NCBI GenBank assembly: GCA_016707895.1
Contig: JADJGV010000010.1
Location: forward strand, 1 to 64,000
Source of the DNA: Myxococcales bacterium
GTDB taxonomy: Bacteria; Myxococcota_A; Polyangia; Haliangiales; Haliangiaceae
Direction of reading: 5' to 3'
Length of the DNA: 64,000 nucleotides
Part shown: one piece after another, positions 1-8,786 of the stretch
Numbering within the stretch: the first letter of the stretch is position 1
Layout: every line of letters starts with the position of its first letter
Program-made: the position numbers and the translations under genes
The notes under the pieces: model-generated
What the model saw: the letters and a program-made list of their open reading frames with translations, nothing else
The model's database searches: none
Told to the model about the DNA's origin: nothing

Positions 1-2792
1 ATGATGGGCAGGTCCGGGCGCTGTCGACGCGCCGCCCGCCCCAGCGCGGCGCCGTCGATCCCGGCGCCCAGCACGACATCGGTGATCAGCAGCTCGAACG
101 CCATCGCGTCGAGCAGCGCCAGCGCCTCGTCGGCCGTGGCGGCCTCGACGACGTGGTAGCCGTCGCGGGTCAGGAGGCGCGCCAGCACCCGCCGGACCTC
201 GGGCTCGTCATCGACGATGAGCACCCGCCGCGTCGGCGCGCTCGGCGCGACCAGCGCGGGCGGCACCGCCACGGTCCGCGGGAACCGCAGGCGCACCGCG
301 GTGCCCTGGCCGTGCGCGCTGGTCAGCACGACGTGGCCGCCGCATTGCTGCACGAACCCGTAGACCGCGCTCAGCCCCATCCCGCGCGCGGCCGCCTTGG
401 TCGTGAAGAACGGCTCGAAGGCGCGGCGCATCACCTCCGGCGTCATGCCCGGGCCGTCGTCGGCCACCTCGACCTCGACGTGATCGGTCAGGCGCGCGGC
501 GAGCCGCGGATCGACGTCGGCCTGGGGCACGTTGCGCGTGGTCAGCCGCACCTGGCCGTCGTGCGGGCGCGCGTCCCGCGCGTTGCCGAGCAGGTTGCGC
601 AAGGCGCTGGCCAGCTCGCCGCGATCGGCCAGGCACGGCCACGGCTCCGGCGCCAGCACGACCACGAGCTGCGCGGGGAGCGCCGCCGCGTCGCTGGCCA
701 CCGCCGCGACGACCTCGTTGATGCCGATCGCCTCGAGCCTGAGCGGCTGGCGCTGCGCGAACGCCAGCAGCTGGCGCGTGAGCTCGGCGCTGCGCTCGGT
801 CGCGGCCACCGCCGCGACCACCATCGCGCGATCGTCGTCGGCCAGCGGGGCGTCGGCCACGACGGTCAGCGCGCCGCTGATCACCATCAGCCGGTTGTTG
901 CACTCGTGGGCGACGCCGCCCGCCAGCCGGCCGACGGCGGCGAGCTGGGCCTGCTGCGCGGTGACCGCCGCGGTCACGTCGAGCGTGACGCCGCGGATCA
1001 CCGCGACGCCGTCGACGTCCGCGGCGACGACGTCCGAGCGGACCCAGGCGAGCGCGCCGTCGGCCTGGCGCACGCGATGGACCCGCTCGGCGCGCTCGCC
1101 GGGCCGCAGCGTCGCCCACGACGTGGCCAGGTCGTCGCGCTCGTCGTCGGGCACCAGCGCGAGCCAGGCCCCGGCGCGGCCGAGGAAGTGGACGTCGCGG
1201 TAGCCGGTCAGCGCGAACACCGGGTGCGAGATCAGCTGGATCGTGGCCGTGGCCTGGTCGGCCTCCCACACCACCGCGGCGACGCTCGCCGTCAGCCCCG
1301 CGAGCCCACGCTCGAGGTCATCGACGGCCATGCGCAGCCGGCTGGTCTCACCGAGATCATCGAGGACCAGCGCGACCCGCGGGCGGCCGCCCGCCTCTGC
1401 CTCCGCCAGCCGGACGGCGGTGGCGCGGAACTGCCGCGGCCCTGCGGCGAGGACCGCCACGGCGCGCGGGTCGCCGCCGTCGGCGACCCGCCGCAGCAGC
1501 GGCACCACGCCCGGCAGCGGCACCAGCGTCTCGACGTGGATGCCGCGCACCAGCCGCGCGTCGAGCCCGAACATCGTGAGCAGCGCCGGGTTGGCGCTGT
1601 CGATCCACAGCGAGTCGGCGTCGACCACCGCCACGCCCTGCGGCAGCCCCGCCAGCAGCGCCGCCGCGTACCCGTCGGCGCGCAGCAGCGCCGCGGCCCG
1701 CGCGTCGAGGTAGGCGTCGACGACGAACGACAGGTCGAAGAACAGCGCGCGGATCAGCGCCCGCGCCAGCGCGGGCGGGTCCGCCGCGTCGGGCACCACC
1801 CGGGCGAGCAGCGCGCCGACCTGCTGCGCGACGCCCACCACGTACAGCTGCAGCGACAGCCCGACCCGCTCGTGGACCACGCCCAGGCGCGAGCGCGACG
1901 CGGCGTAGGGCCGATCGAAGGACGCGGTCGCGAGCTCCTGCCAGTACGCGAGCACCTGCCGCTTCAGCGGGCCGATCGTCGGCGGCGGCAGCAGCGGCGC
2001 GGTCTCGGGCGCCGCGCTGGCCCAGGCGTAGAACGCGTCCACCACCGCCGGGACCGCCGCGACGATCGCGGGCGCCGCCGCGCGCAGCGTGGCCTGGGCG
2101 ACGGGGTCGAGCTCGACGAACGCGCGGCGCTGCTCCACCTCGTCGCGATCGACGCGCAGCCGCGCCACCGGCGCCGCCATCGCCGCCGCCGCCCGGCCGT
2201 GCCCGGCCGGCGCCGCGGCGCCACGCTCGACGCCGGCCCCGCCGTCGGTGGCCGCGCGCTGCAGCGCATCGACCGTGCTGATGCCGTAGGCGTCGAGGAC
2301 CAGCGTCGCCTCGAGCAGCGTGCGGCGCAGGAGCGCGTCGACCACGGCCACCGCCTCGGCCGGCGTGGCCGCGCCCGCGAAGGCGTGGTCGACGTGATCG
2401 GCGACCCAGTGCGCGAACGTCGCCAGGTACCACGACGGCGGGAGCTGGACGCGCTGGTGGACCATCCCGACCCGGACGCAGCGCCGCACCTGCGCCCAAT
2501 CGGCGCGTCGCCCATCAGGCTCGCGAGGTACGCGCGCTGCGCGCGCTTGAGCCGCGCCACCAGCTCGGGCGAGGTCAGCCACGCGCGGGTCGCCTCGCAC
2601 GCGCCCATCCGCTCGTAGAGTCGCTCGACGAAGGCCGGCGCCGTCGCGATCGCGCTCGGCGCCAGCGCGCGCAGCCGCGCGCTGGCCGCCGCGTCGTAGC
2701 CGAGCAGGTCGCAGCGGTGCTGCGAGCGTGGCGGGCGTGAGCCCGAGCGCCGCGATCGTCCGATCGACCTGGGCTTCGAAGGCGACATCCAT
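1..2792 (-). CDS. Hybrid sensor histidine kinase with tandem globin domains (C-terminal end outside the window)
   Basis: Read from ATG at 2792, the frame stays open to the left edge. Domains in order: a protoglobin-type sensor with proximal His112 (VHQR), a second protoglobin with His307 (VHER), two PAS-like regions (about 345-450 and 455-570), HisKA with GGVAHECNN (His629), HATPase with DDGPGM and FFTTK, then a receiver with an Asp pair near 861 and phospho-acceptor Asp905. Globin-coupled sensors bind haem and respond to oxygen or other gases; phosphotransfer His629 to Asp905 is inferred. The start is supported by TAGAAT seven nt upstream. Oddity: residues about 25-96 are Arg/Ala/Gly-rich in this frame, while the first globin's helices appear in another frame (see findings). 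The output partner is not visible. Confidence 0.85.
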   Translation of the reverse strand, partial: MDVAFEAQVDRTIAALGLTPATLAAPLRPARLRRGGQRAAARAGAERDRDGAGLRRATLRADGRVRGDPRVADLARAGGAAQARAARVPREPDGRRADWAQVRRCVRVGMVHQRVQLPPSWYLATFAHWVADHVDHAFAGAATPAEAVAVVDALLRRTLLEATLVLDAYGISTVDALQRAATDGGAGVERGAAAPAGHGRAAAAMAAPVARLRVDRDEVEQRRAFVELDPVAQATLRAAAPAIVAAVPAVVDAFYAWASAAPETAPLLPPPTIGPLKRQVLAYWQELATASFDRPYAASRSRLGVVHERVGLSLQLYVVGVAQQVGALLARVVPDAADPPALARALIRALFFDLSFVVDAYLDARAAALLRADGYAAALLAGLPQGVAVVDADSLWIDSANPALLTMFGLDARLVRGIHVETLVPLPGVVPLLRRVADGGDPRAVAVLAAGPRQFRATAVRLAEAEAGGRPRVALVLDDLGETSRLRMAVDDLERGLAGLTASVAAVVWEADQATATIQLISHPVFALTGYRDVHFLGRAGAWLALVPDDERDDLATSWATLRPGERAERVHRVRQADGALAWVRSDVVAADVDGVAVIRGVTLDVTAAVTAQQAQLAAVGRLAGGVAHECNNRLMVISGALTVVADAPLADDDRAMVVAAVAATERSAELTRQLLAFAQRQPLRLEAIGINEVVAAVASDAAALPAQLVVVLAPEPWPCLADRGELASALRNLLGNARDARPHDGQVRLTTRNVPQADVDPRLAARLTDHVEVEVADDGPGMTPEVMRRAFEPFFTTKAAARGMGLSAVYGFVQQCGGHVVLTSAHGQGTAVRLRFPRTVAVPPALVAPSAPTRRVLIVDDEPEVRRVLARLLTRDGYHVVEAATADEALALLDAMAFELLITDVVLGAGIDGAALGRAARRQRPDLPI

Positions 2793-2799
2793 GATCACG

Positions 2800-2805
2800 A
2801 TTCTA
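2800..2805 (-). promoter_or_regulatory. -10 element of the globin-kinase gene
   Basis: Read on the minus strand this is TAGAAT, ending seven nt before the ATG at 2792. No convincing -35 is visible. The spacing implies transcription starting at or very near the start codon, so the mRNA is probably leaderless. Confidence 0.5.
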
Positions 2806-2886
2806 CGCGCGCCGCGCCACGTCGGTGCGCCGCGACCCGCGCAGTTGGCGCGCAGTTGTCGCACCGCGCGGCACCGCAACGCGCGG

Positions 2887-4494
2887 TCAGCCGATCGCGC
2901 CGTGCAGGAACCAGCGGCGCGGGCCCGGATCGTGGAACAGCCACAGGCAGTCGCCGCGGCGGATCTCGGCGAAGTGGTACTCGCGGTAGGTGCCGGGGCC
3001 GCCGGCGCCGTCGCTGCTGGCGTCGGCGCTCGCGGCGCCGCCGGCCCACCAGCCGCCGCTGACGACGTAGGGCCCGACGATGTTGGTGACGGTGCCGTGC
3101 TCGAGGCCCGACAGCACCCAGCCGTCGTCGCGCACCCGCGGCGACTGCGGCGGCAACAGCCGCGGGCGCGCCAGCACCCGGCGCACCAGCACGATCGGCA
3201 GATCGCGGCGCGGCCGCGGCGCGACCATGCGATCGATCCGCGCCCAGCCGTACTGGTGCTCGGGCAGGTGGCCGTCGCACAAGACCGGCCGCACCACCGC
3301 GTCGTCACCCAGCTCGGCGCGCAGCCGGGCCAGCGCCGCCTCGGCCGCGCGCAGATCGCGGCGCGGCTGCTCGGCGAACAGCGCCAGCTGCTCGCGGGTC
3401 GCGGCGACGTCGTCGGCCCACACCCGGATCGCGACGACGCCGGCGACCGGCGGCTGGTGCTCGAGGCGCAAGCGCACCAGCCCGAGCAGCGCGCGGGCGT
3501 CGAGCGTCGGCGCCGCCGGCTTGATGCAGTCGACGCGGCGCTCGTGGTGGCCGACCGCGCGCTGCAGGTTCCACTCGATCGACAGCGCCACCAGCGCGCG
3601 CCGCCGCGCCGCCAGCCGCGCCAGCAGGCGATCGAGCGCGGCCTTGGTGGCGAACACCAGCCGCTCGGCGTCGACCTCGGCGTCGTCGAGGAAGACCCGC
3701 TCGTCGAGCGCCTCGGGCGGCGGCTCGGGCGCCAGCGGATCCCAGCCCTCGCCGGTGGCCAGCCGGTACAGCCGGTGGGCCGCCGCGCCGAACCGCTCGA
3801 GCACGCCGCCGCCCGGCAGCCGCACCATCTGCCCCAGCGTCGTCACCCCCAGCCGCGCCAGCTCGTCGCGCAGCCGCGGCTCGACGCCGACCCGGTCGAG
3901 CGGCACCGCGCAGACCGCGGCTTTCTCGTCGGCGTCGCACGCGTACACCCGCACGATCGACGCCGGCGTGTCACCGCCACGGCCGCCGCGCCCGCCGCCG
4001 TCGCCGTCGACCAGGCCGCGGCCCAGCGCCCGCGCCAGCGCGCAGGTGGCGAAGCGCGAGAAGCCGACCACCACCACGCCGACCAAGCCGAGCGCGGCGA
4101 TCTCGGCCGCGATCGCCCGCGCCCACGCGGTCGCCGACGGGTAGATGCCGGCCAGCCCGGCGCCGCCCAGCCAGAACGTGCCGAGGTCGAGGTCGTCGCC
4201 GCGGGTCACCTCGGGCGTGCAGCCGTGCAGCCGCCGCGCCATCGCGTCGACGCCGGCCGCGATCACCTCGGGCGCGACCACGCCGGCGCGCAGCGCACCG
4301 GCCAGCGCCAGCGCGTGGGCGTAGCGCTGCCCCGGCAGCACGCCGCGCGCCCGCGCCCGCTCGCACGCCCAGCGCACCACGCCCTGCGGCCGATCCTCGT
4401 CGACGACCACCGTCGGCTCGGCGCGCCACGCCGGCTCGCGCTGCCACAACAGCTGCAGCGGCAGCGCCGGCAGCTCGACGCAGGCGATCCGCAT
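2887..4494 (-). CDS. imuB: ImuB, Y-family polymerase-like mutasome protein
   Basis: A 535-residue protein that begins MRIACVELPALPLQ, typical of ImuB, where the first catalytic acid of true Y-family polymerases is missing. It has the little-finger region and the characteristic C-terminal segment ending RRWFLHGAIG. In known systems ImuB is a catalytically dead adaptor that bridges the beta clamp, ImuA and the error-prone polymerase DnaE2 during SOS mutagenesis. It follows imuA by 4 bp in the same direction. No dnaE2 follows here: the next gene downstream is the globin kinase, so DnaE2 must be elsewhere if it exists. Operon and family make the assignment firm. Confidence 0.9.
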   Translation of the reverse strand: MRIACVELPALPLQLLWQREPAWRAEPTVVVDEDRPQGVVRWACERARARGVLPGQRYAHALALAGALRAGVVAPEVIAAGVDAMARRLHGCTPEVTRGDDLDLGTFWLGGAGLAGIYPSATAWARAIAAEIAALGLVGVVVVGFSRFATCALARALGRGLVDGDGGGRGGRGGDTPASIVRVYACDADEKAAVCAVPLDRVGVEPRLRDELARLGVTTLGQMVRLPGGGVLERFGAAAHRLYRLATGEGWDPLAPEPPPEALDERVFLDDAEVDAERLVFATKAALDRLLARLAARRRALVALSIEWNLQRAVGHHERRVDCIKPAAPTLDARALLGLVRLRLEHQPPVAGVVAIRVWADDVAATREQLALFAEQPRRDLRAAEAALARLRAELGDDAVVRPVLCDGHLPEHQYGWARIDRMVAPRPRRDLPIVLVRRVLARPRLLPPQSPRVRDDGWVLSGLEHGTVTNIVGPYVVSGGWWAGGAASADASSDGAGGPGTYREYHFAEIRRGDCLWLFHDPGPRRWFLHGAIG

Positions 4495-4498
4495 CGCG

Positions 4499-5173
4499 CT
4501 ACTTCCACCCCGCCGGCGCCACCACCGCCACCGGCTGGCTCCAGCCCGGTCCGCGGCGCTTGTCCTTGAGCGCGCGCACCGCGACCCGGAAGCCGCCGCC
4601 GCGCACTCGCTCGCGCACCGCCTCGGCGCGCAGCGACACGATCGAGCCCAGCGACGCCGCGTCGCGCGGCCGCTCGGTGATCGCCACCAGCGCCGCGTCG
4701 TGGCGCTGCGCCAGGCTGACCAGCCGGCCCTGCGCCGCCGTCGGCAGCTCGCCGGTCGCGCCCAGCTCGAGCAGCACCAGCCCGAAGCTGCCCGAGCGCA
4801 GGAGCGTGTCGGCGGCGCGCGCCAGCGTGATCGCGTCGCGGGTGCGCACCACCACCAGCGCCTCGAGATCGACGCCGCTGGCCGCGAGGTCGGGCGGGAA
4901 GAAGCTCGACCCCGGCAGCACGATCCACGCGCACGGCTCGCCGCGCAGCTGCGCCTCGAGCACCAGCGCGGTGGCCGCGGTCAGCGACGCCACCGCGCCG
5001 ACGCCCGACAGCTCGGTCAGCCGCCCGGCCAGATCGTCGAGCTGCCAGCGCGCCCCCGCCACCTCGGCGCGCGCCCGCGCGTCGTCGAGCGACAGCACCC
5101 GCGCGCCGGCGGCCGCGCTCGAACGCGCGCGCGCGCGATCGACGAACTCCTTGGCGTCCGAGAGGCGGCTCAT
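4499..5173 (-). CDS. imuA: ImuA, RecA/SulA-like SOS mutagenesis protein
   Basis: A 224-residue RecA-fold protein lacking a clear Walker A, as in the ImuA/SulA-like family; the central part (WIVLPGSSFFPPDL, then GSFGLVLLELG) matches the family's strand-rich core. It acts with ImuB in translesion synthesis after DNA damage. First gene of a two-gene operon, with its stop four bases before imuB. The ATG at 5173 sits 19 bp from a dyad that resembles the published Myxococcus LexA box, which explains how the operon would be SOS-induced. Assignment rests on weak sequence signatures plus the imuB neighbour. Confidence 0.85.
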   Translation of the reverse strand: MSRLSDAKEFVDRARARSSAAAGARVLSLDDARARAEVAGARWQLDDLAGRLTELSGVGAVASLTAATALVLEAQLRGEPCAWIVLPGSSFFPPDLAASGVDLEALVVVRTRDAITLARAADTLLRSGSFGLVLLELGATGELPTAAQGRLVSLAQRHDAALVAITERPRDAASLGSIVSLRAEAVRERVRGGGFRVAVRALKDKRRGPGWSQPVAVVAPAGWK

Positions 5174-5192
5174 GATGGTCGTGCACGATCGA

Positions 5193-5212
5193 GACTGATC
5201 ATACGTTCAGTC
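5193..5212 (-). promoter_or_regulatory. Candidate LexA operator of imuAB
   Basis: Perfect inverted repeat GACTGA-N8-TCAGTC. On the plus strand the core CTGATCATACGTTCAG agrees with most positions of the Myxococcus xanthus LexA consensus as I recall it (CTRHAMRYBYGTTCAGS), including the invariant GTTCAG half. It lies 20 bp upstream of imuA, where repressor binding would block transcription. LexA itself is not in the window. Confidence 0.65.
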
Positions 5213-5461
5213 ATCGCACGCGCCCCTGTCAACGTCCTTCCCAGCGCGCGCTCGCCGCGCTCGCGCAAGCGCGCGCCGCGCCTTCACTCCGGACGCGATC
5301 CCGGTGCGGGATTCTCCGACGCGGCGCTCGCTCGCTCGCCGGATTTCGCCACGCGCGCCCGACGCGACACCGATCCGCGCGCGATTCCACGCCGCCGCGC
5401 GCCCGCTCGCCGCGGCACGGCGGTTGCTGTCCCCACCGCGATGCCTGCGATGATGTCGACG

Positions 5462-7039
5462 ATGCGGACCGCTGCCCTGACCTCGCTCCTCCTGATCGCG
5501 GCCTGCGGCGGTGGCGGCGACGACGGCGCGCTGCCGATCGACGCCGGCGCCGACGCCGCGGCGCCGTGCACTCCGACGCCCGGCGCGCCCGCCGAGCGCG
5601 TCACCACCACCAGCGGCGCGGTCCGCGGCGCCACCGACGGCGCGACCTTGACCTGGAAGCGCGTCCCCTACGCCGCGCCACCGATCGGCGACCTGCGCCT
5701 GCGCGCGCCGCTGCCGGCGCCGTGCGCGGCCGACGAGCTCGACGCCACCGCGCTCGGGCCGACGTGCCCGCAGCTCACCGCCGACGGCGCGTTCGCAGGA
5801 TCCGAGGACTGCCTGCACCTCAACCTGTGGGCGCCGGCCAGCGCGCCCGCCACGCCGCGCCCGGTGATGGTGTGGATCCACGGCGGCGGCAACTCGGTCG
5901 GCACCGCGGTCGATCCGATCTACGACGGCCGCCGCCTCGCCGAGGCCGGCGACGTCGTGGTCGTGACGCTCAACTACCGGCTGGCGCAGCTCGGCTTCCT
6001 GGCCGACGCGGCGCTGGCGACCACCGCCGGCGCGGTCGGCAACTACGGCACGCTCGATCAGCTCGAGGCGCTGCGCTGGGTCCACGCCAACATCGCGGCG
6101 TTCGGCGGCGACCCCGCCAACGTGATGGTGTTCGGCGAGTCGGCCGGCGGCCGCAACACCTGCACGCTGCTCGCCGCGCCCGCCGCCGCCGGGCTGTTCC
6201 ACCGCGCGCTGATCCAGAGCGGCGCCTGCAAGTTCATCGACACCCGCGCCGAGGCCCAGGCCACCGCCGACGCGGTCGCGACCGCGCTGGGCTGCACCGG
6301 CGATCGCGCGGCGTGCTTCCGCGCCGCCACCGCCGAGGCGCTGATCCGCGCCAACGCCCAGCCGGTCGGCGCGCTCGCGGCCTCGGCCTACGGCTCGGTG
6401 ATCGATGGCGTGACGCTCGTCGAGCAGCCCGAGGCGGCGATCCGCGCCGGCCGCCACCACGCCATGCCGATCGCGATCGGCGCCAACGCCGACGAGACCG
6501 GCCGCGAGGCGCCGGCGATGCTCACCGAGCCGCAGTACGTCGCGCTGGTGCGCGCGCAGCTCGGGCCGATCGCCGACGCGGCGCTGCAGCAGTACCCGGC
6601 CAGCGCCTACCCGTCCCCGCGCGCCGCCTACGTCCGGCTCACCACCGACTCCCGGTTCGTGTGCCCGTCGCGCGAGATCGCCGCCGGCGCCGCCGCCGCC
6701 CAGGCCGCGCCGGTGTTCCGCTACTTCTTCCAGTACCGCGCGACGCCGCTCGGCGCGGTCCACGGCCTCGACGTGCCGTTCGTGTTCGGCACGTTCGGCG
6801 CGATCGTCACGCCGAGCGGCACGCCGTACCAGCCGACCGCCGCCGACCTCGCGCTGTCGGCCGCGATCCAGGGCTACTGGACCCGCTTCGCGCGCAGCGG
6901 CGATCCCGGCGGCGCGCCGGCCTGGCCCGCCTACGGCGCCGCCGATCCGACGCTGGTGCTCGACGGCGCGATCACCACGACCGCCGGCGTCCGCACCGCC
7001 GACTGCGACTTCTGGCGGCCGTACTACCTGGCGCGGTAG
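5462..7039 (+). CDS. Type B carboxylesterase/lipase family lipoprotein
   Basis: A 525-residue alpha/beta hydrolase. The N-terminus is a lipoprotein signal (MRTAALTSLLLIAAC), then a short Gly/Asp linker. Family B marks are clear: SEDCLHLNLW, the oxyanion-hole HGGGN, the nucleophile elbow FGESAGG, an acidic member in ANADETG and the catalytic His in VHGLDVPF. It would hydrolyse carboxylic esters at the cell envelope; the natural substrate cannot be read from sequence. ATGs at 5441, 5450 and 5453 are in frame, but 5462 gives the cleanest signal peptide. The 288 bp between imuA and this start hold the LexA-like dyad and otherwise nothing recognised. Confidence 0.88.
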   Translation: MRTAALTSLLLIAACGGGGDDGALPIDAGADAAAPCTPTPGAPAERVTTTSGAVRGATDGATLTWKRVPYAAPPIGDLRLRAPLPAPCAADELDATALGPTCPQLTADGAFAGSEDCLHLNLWAPASAPATPRPVMVWIHGGGNSVGTAVDPIYDGRRLAEAGDVVVVTLNYRLAQLGFLADAALATTAGAVGNYGTLDQLEALRWVHANIAAFGGDPANVMVFGESAGGRNTCTLLAAPAAAGLFHRALIQSGACKFIDTRAEAQATADAVATALGCTGDRAACFRAATAEALIRANAQPVGALAASAYGSVIDGVTLVEQPEAAIRAGRHHAMPIAIGANADETGREAPAMLTEPQYVALVRAQLGPIADAALQQYPASAYPSPRAAYVRLTTDSRFVCPSREIAAGAAAAQAAPVFRYFFQYRATPLGAVHGLDVPFVFGTFGAIVTPSGTPYQPTAADLALSAAIQGYWTRFARSGDPGGAPAWPAYGAADPTLVLDGAITTTAGVRTADCDFWRPYYLAR

Positions 7040-7067
7040 CGGCGGCCGCCCGCGCTACGCTGCCGCC

Positions 7068-7598
7068 ATGCCCGCGCCCCGCCGCCACGCCGCGTTCCTG
7101 CGCGGCGTCTACCCGACCACCTGCGCGATGCCGGCGCTGCGCGCGGCGTTCGAGCGCGCCGGCTTCACCGACGTGCGCACCGTGCTGGGCAGCGGCAACG
7201 TCGTCTTCACCGCGGCCGGCACGCCAGCGGCGCTGGCCACCCGCGCCGAGGCCGCGATGGTCGCGTCGCTCGGGCGCAGCTTCCCGACGATCGTGCGCCC
7301 GCTCGACGAGCTGGCCGCGCTGGTCGCCGCCGATCCGTTCGCCGACCTCGACGTGCCCGCCGACGCCAAGCCGGTGGTGACGTTCCTGCGGGAGGCGCCC
7401 AGGCCAGCGCCGCGCCTGCCGATCGATCACGAGGGCGTGCGCGTCGCGCGGCTCGCCGATCGGATCGCGTTCACCCACTACCGCCCGCACCCCAAGGGCC
7501 CGGTGTTCATGCAGGTCATCGCGCGCGCGTTCGGCGACGACGTCACCACGCGCACCTGGGCGACGATCGCCAAGGTGGTCGCCGCCGGGGCGCGGTGA
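7068..7598 (+). CDS. DUF1697 family protein
   Basis: A 176-residue soluble protein with the hallmarks of DUF1697: an N-terminal FLRGVYP-like strand, then MPALRAAFERAGFTDVRTVLGSGNV, and a C-terminal MQVIARAFGDDVTTRTWATI segment. The family is widespread and of unknown biochemical function. TACGCT ends six nt before the ATG at 7068, suggesting its own leaderless promoter rather than cotranscription with the esterase 28 bp upstream. It converges on the aldo/keto reductase. Confidence 0.85.
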   Translation: MPAPRRHAAFLRGVYPTTCAMPALRAAFERAGFTDVRTVLGSGNVVFTAAGTPAALATRAEAAMVASLGRSFPTIVRPLDELAALVAADPFADLDVPADAKPVVTFLREAPRPAPRLPIDHEGVRVARLADRIAFTHYRPHPKGPVFMQVIARAFGDDVTTRTWATIAKVVAAGAR

Positions 7599-7613
7599 GC
7601 CGGCGCGCGGCGG

Positions 7614-8651
7614 CTACGCGCGGTCCATGCCCTCGAGGTAGCGATCGTTGCGCTGGCGCTCGACCATCCACGCCGGGTACTCGGGCGGCAGCGCGCTGAC
7701 CGCGTCGAGCGCGGCGACCTCGTCGGCGGCCAGCCGCACCTCAGCCGCGGCCAGGTTGTCGGCGAGCTGCGCGTCGGTGCGCGCGCCGATGATCACGCTC
7801 GCCACCTGCGGCTTTTGCAGCAGGTAGGCCAGCGCGATCTGCGCCACCGACACGCCGTGCGCGTCGGCGATCGGCCGCATCGCGTCGACGCACGCGAACG
7901 CCCGCGGCTTGTCGACCGGCGGAAAGTCGAACGACGTGCGGCGCGCGCCGTCGGGGCCGGGCGCGCCCTCGGCGTACTTGCCCGACAGGAGGCCGCCGGC
8001 CAGCGGCGACCACGGCAGGATGCCCAGCCCCTCCTCCTGGCACAGCGGCACCAGCTCGCGCTCGATGTCGCGGCTGGCGATCGTGTAGAAGACCTGCGCC
8101 GAGACGAACCGCGGCAGCCCGGCGCGATCGGCGATCGCCAGCGCCTTCATCGCCATCCACGCCGGCAGGTTGCAGCAGCCGACGTAGCGCGCCTTGCCGG
8201 CCTTGACCACGTCGGCCAGCGCGTGGACGGTCTCCTCGAGCGGCGTCGCCGGATCGACGCCGTGGATCTGGTACAGGTCGACGTGGTCGGTGCCCAGCCG
8301 CGCCAGGCTGGCGTCGATCGCGTCGAGGATGTGGCCGCGCGACAGCCCGGCGTCGTTGACGCCCTTGCCGACCCGCCCGCGGACCTTGGTCGCGATCACC
8401 AGGTCGCTGCGACGCACGCCGAGCCGGCGCACCGCCTCGCCGACCAGCCGCTCGCTCTCGCCCTCGTGGTAGACGTCGGCGGTGTCGAGGAAGTTGACGC
8501 CGGCGTCGAGCGCCGTGCGCAGCTGACCGGCGACGGCGTCGATGCCGAGCTTGCCGATCACCTCCCAGAAGCCCTTGCCGCCGTAGGTCATCGTGCCGAG
8601 GCACAGCTCCGAGACGTAGAGGCCGGTGCGGCCGAGGCGATGCATGCGCAT
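7614..8651 (-). CDS. Aldo/keto reductase
   Basis: A 345-residue NAD(P)H-dependent oxidoreductase of the AKR superfamily. The TIM barrel is complete: LGRTGLYVSELCLGTM at the N-terminus, the catalytic Asp/Tyr in NFLDTADVYHEGESE, Lys in VIATKVRG, His in YQIHGVD, and the C-terminal cofactor loop VASVIIGARTDAQL. It resembles the general stress/YhdN-like subgroup; substrate unknown. ATG at 8651 is preferred because TATCGT ends seven nt upstream; the GTG at 8660 overlaps that element. Monocistronic. Confidence 0.9.
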   Translation of the reverse strand: MRMHRLGRTGLYVSELCLGTMTYGGKGFWEVIGKLGIDAVAGQLRTALDAGVNFLDTADVYHEGESERLVGEAVRRLGVRRSDLVIATKVRGRVGKGVNDAGLSRGHILDAIDASLARLGTDHVDLYQIHGVDPATPLEETVHALADVVKAGKARYVGCCNLPAWMAMKALAIADRAGLPRFVSAQVFYTIASRDIERELVPLCQEEGLGILPWSPLAGGLLSGKYAEGAPGPDGARRTSFDFPPVDKPRAFACVDAMRPIADAHGVSVAQIALAYLLQKPQVASVIIGARTDAQLADNLAAAEVRLAADEVAALDAVSALPPEYPAWMVERQRNDRYLEGMDRA

Positions 8652-8786
8652 GGGCGGCACGATAGCAGCGCGGATCCGGGGCCGACCCGGCGCCGGATCC
8701 CAGATTTCTGAGCCTCAGGCGGGTGCCTTCGCAGCCATCCCGCAGGGTTGACCGTGGCACGATGGTTGCTGATTCCGGGCTCGCCG

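Noticed and set aside
153..2618. 821-codon open frame opposite the globin kinase
   Set aside because: Arg/His/Gly-rich product without domains; the minus strand carries clear kinase motifs. Antisense frames stay open because of the extreme GC content.
4700..5461. In-frame upstream extension of the carboxylesterase
   Set aside because: It crosses imuA and the LexA-like site and would bury the lipobox signal; the start at 5462 is natural.
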